The notes beneath the pieces are model-generated. The model was given only the letters and a program-made list of their open reading frames with translations, was not told the DNA's origin and did not search any database. From Deltaproteobacteria bacterium (GTDB taxonomy: Bacteria > Desulfobacterota > Syntrophia > Syntrophales > UBA2210): a DNA stretch of 6,719 nucleotides. The position numbers and the translations under genes are program-made. How positions within the stretch are numbered: the first letter of the stretch is position 1; each line of letters begins with the position of its first letter. Positions 5,508 to 6,719 of this stretch are shown here, piece after piece. The stretch spans positions 1 through 6,719 of the forward strand of contig DSBH01000292.1 in the NCBI GenBank assembly GCA_011056825.1, given 5' to 3'.

Positions 5508-6539
5508 CTACAAGACGTGCGCCGCAGCCGCCCAGAGAAAAACGGCAACACCGGCGACAATATAGACAGTCCCGAAAAAACCTTCAAGGGCGGTACTGGA
5601 AAATTTTGCCCTTCTATCACAAAGTTTTAAACAAATCCACACATAAAACACCGCCGCCAGGAGCGCGGGAGTGAGAGTTGAACCCGCGCCCGCCGCCGGC
5701 GGGATGATCAGGATCGCCGCCAGAACCAGAGACACGGCCTTGACGAGACGGCGCGAATTATTTTCCCCCATGATGACGGGAACGGTTTCTCTTCCCATGA
5801 GCCGGTCGCTCTGCACATTCGCCATGTCAGTGATAACCGATTTCATAAAAACAAGCAGGGCGACGATGATAAACGCGAGTCCCGTTGAAATTCCCGGCGT
5901 TCCACCCGTCGAAATCGAGGGTATCAGTGCGGCAACCACGGCCCAGGCAAGGGCGATAAAAATATGTTTCGAACCGGGAATATCCCTGAGACTCTCCACA
6001 GGCCAACTTTTTGGAAACATTTTAAAGCGATACAGGTACCCGAAAAGAGAAATAAGAAACAGGCTCGCAAAGGCCGCGGGCCCGGCGGCAAGCGCGAGAA
6101 CCAGGGCACAGAAAAGAGCAAGAACGGCCACTCCCATGTAAAGCTTCCGGTGACGGAGGTAGGTCTCGTCCCGGAAGCTTCCCTTGATGCTGCCCAGGTA
6201 GCGATCCTGTATCCTGTTCAGTGTATGCATCGAATAGACGTAAAAGGCGGCGATCAACACGTTTACCAGTGAAATCGATTGTTTCTGCAGTGCCATGCTC
6301 ACCGCCGCGAGTATTCCGGCACCCAGGGCGGAATAAATGTCCGTGCGGACGGCAAAGAGCCAGGCGTGAAGAAAACCGCTTATCAATCCCGCGCTCCGTC
6401 CGCGGCGATACAGAGTCAGGTAATCGACGACCCCGTCGGTTATCCAGTTCGGCGTTGAAGCACCCGCGGACACGCCGACCCGATCGATTCCTTCCAGATC
6501 TATGCCGCGCAGCTCATCGGCAAGGGCGTCGATCCGCAA
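5508..6539 (-). CDS. Fusion of IspH (HMBPP reductase) C-terminus with UbiA-family prenyltransferase, 5' incomplete
   Basis: Integral-membrane UbiA-family prenyltransferase preceded in the same frame by the last part of IspH. Numbering is from a TTG at 6539, an arbitrary marker: no good ribosome site was seen there, and the frame is open to the window edge. Residues about 20-45 match the IspH C-terminus (RVGVSAGASTPNWITDGVVDYL); the GAS motif holds a substrate-contacting serine in IspH. From about 54 onward the protein is membrane-embedded with some eight or nine hydrophobic segments. UbiA motif 1 is NRIQDRYLG (N108, D112) and motif 2 is DMANVQSDRLMGRETVP (D238, D245). Both are degenerate: the usual NDxxDxxxD has Arg and Gly at two acidic positions, and the middle Asp of motif 2 is Asn241. 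The likely substrate class is a polyprenyl diphosphate; the acceptor is unknown. The expected upstream IspH residues (Fe-S cysteines, SQTTQ region) are absent, because sequence beyond about 6500 is unrelated. The stop is TAG at 5508-5510, 28 bp before the lipoprotein. Confidence 0.8.
   Translation of the reverse strand: MRIDALADELRGIDLEGIDRVGVSAGASTPNWITDGVVDYLTLYRRGRSAGLISGFLHAWLFAVRTDIYSALGAGILAAVSMALQKQSISLVNVLIAAFYVYSMHTLNRIQDRYLGSIKGSFRDETYLRHRKLYMGVAVLALFCALVLALAAGPAAFASLFLISLFGYLYRFKMFPKSWPVESLRDIPGSKHIFIALAWAVVAALIPSISTGGTPGISTGLAFIIVALLVFMKSVITDMANVQSDRLMGRETVPVIMGENNSRRLVKAVSLVLAAILIIPPAAGAGSTLTPALLAAVFYVWICLKLCDRRAKFSSTALEGFFGTVYIVAGVAVFLWAAAAHVL
6480..6510. other. Probable chimeric junction or rearrangement breakpoint
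   Basis: Left of this zone the minus strand is clear IspH-UbiA coding. Right of it the plus strand is clear coding of an unrelated protein, and the minus frame no longer resembles IspH. The exact breakpoint cannot be set because both readings are plausible over about 20-30 bp. The zone holds the overlapping palindromes CGATCG and ATCGAT (6481-6488). Confidence 0.5.
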
Positions 6540-6629
6540 TCGGCGGCGCAGATGGCGCTGGTGCGTCCGCTCACCGACGATCCCGACATGCGCGACACCC
6601 TGGACGCGGCGGTCAATACCTATTTCTGA
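6483..6629 (+). pseudogene. C-terminal fragment of a CbbQ/NirQ/NorQ-like AAA+ protein
   Basis: A 48-codon plus-strand reading frame ending in TGA (6627-6629). It contains IYAAQLIGKGVDPQSAAQ and then PLTDDPDMRDTLDAAV, a pattern I associate with the C-terminal domain of CbbQ/NirQ/NorQ MoxR-type ATPases, which help activate Rubisco or nitric oxide reductase. Third codon positions are G or C in 40 of 48 codons, as expected for real coding in a GC-rich genome. The frame has a stop at 6456-6458 and no family resemblance to the left of about 6483, so the ATPase core is missing. It is antisense to the place where the body of IspH should lie. It is a broken or chimeric end, not a functional gene as it stands. 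The family call is from memory of the motif; the coding nature is better supported than the exact subfamily. Confidence 0.5.
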
Positions 6630-6719
6630 GTCTTCGGCTTTCGAGACGGGCGTTAGCCGGTCGATCAGCCCAATTCCGAGTAAATAGCGGACCGTCTCAA
6701 CCCGGATTCTGCCTCTTTC

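Noticed and set aside
5480..5620. N-terminal extension of the lipoprotein overlapping the UbiA gene
   Set aside because: It would put 47 residues ahead of a clear signal peptide and lipobox; AGGTGA supports the ATG at 5479.
6502..6687. 61-codon plus-strand frame starting with ATG at the right end
   Set aside because: Its product is an Arg/Ser-rich shadow; the neighbouring plus frame ending at 6629 has the GC-rich third positions and a family-like sequence.

Overview
The window reads as a bacterial housekeeping segment transcribed entirely from the minus strand. The order, in the direction of transcription, is an IspH C-terminus/UbiA-type prenyltransferase fusion, a small lipoprotein, a 2[4Fe-4S] ferredoxin, thymidylate kinase (tmk), DNA polymerase III delta-prime (holB), a RicT/PSP1-domain protein and methionyl-tRNA synthetase (metG). 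The tmk-holB-PSP1-metG order, the mid-to-high GC content, the Bacillus/Thermus-style MetRS zinc knuckle and the TPNW variant of the IspH GASTP motif are what I associate with Desulfobacterota-like (former Deltaproteobacteria) anaerobes. That placement is an inference from gene order and protein style, not a database match. No RNA genes, CRISPR arrays, insertion sequences or phage genes were seen.

Layout on the minus strand: about 6500-5508 is the IspH tail fused to UbiA. A gap of 28 bp leads to the lipoprotein (5479-4883). A gap of 94 bp leads to the ferredoxin (4788-4609), a 59-residue gene that is easily missed because longer spurious frames overlap it. A gap of 96 bp, with a weak terminator-like hairpin, leads to tmk (4512-3871). 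Then come holB after 4 bp (3866-2844), ricT after 13 bp (2830-1988) and metG after 89 bp (1898-9). The last four genes look like one co-transcribed unit covering dTTP supply, replisome clamp loading, an Fe-S/RNA-processing regulator and tRNA charging. The first genes point to isoprenoid lipid synthesis and the cell envelope.

The right end (about 6480-6719) does not fit the rest. On the plus strand, 6483-6629 encodes what looks like the C-terminus of a CbbQ/NirQ/NorQ-type AAA+ protein, with GC-rich third codon positions (40 of 48). It lies antisense to where the rest of IspH should be. The minus frame stays open to the edge but loses resemblance to IspH there. The simplest reading is a chimeric junction (assembly artefact or real rearrangement) near 6480-6510 that cuts off the IspH part of the fusion gene.

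No previously undescribed defence or mobile system is visible. The most interesting items are the IspH-UbiA fusion with degenerate prenyltransferase Asp motifs, the foreign-looking right end, and the overlooked ferredoxin.
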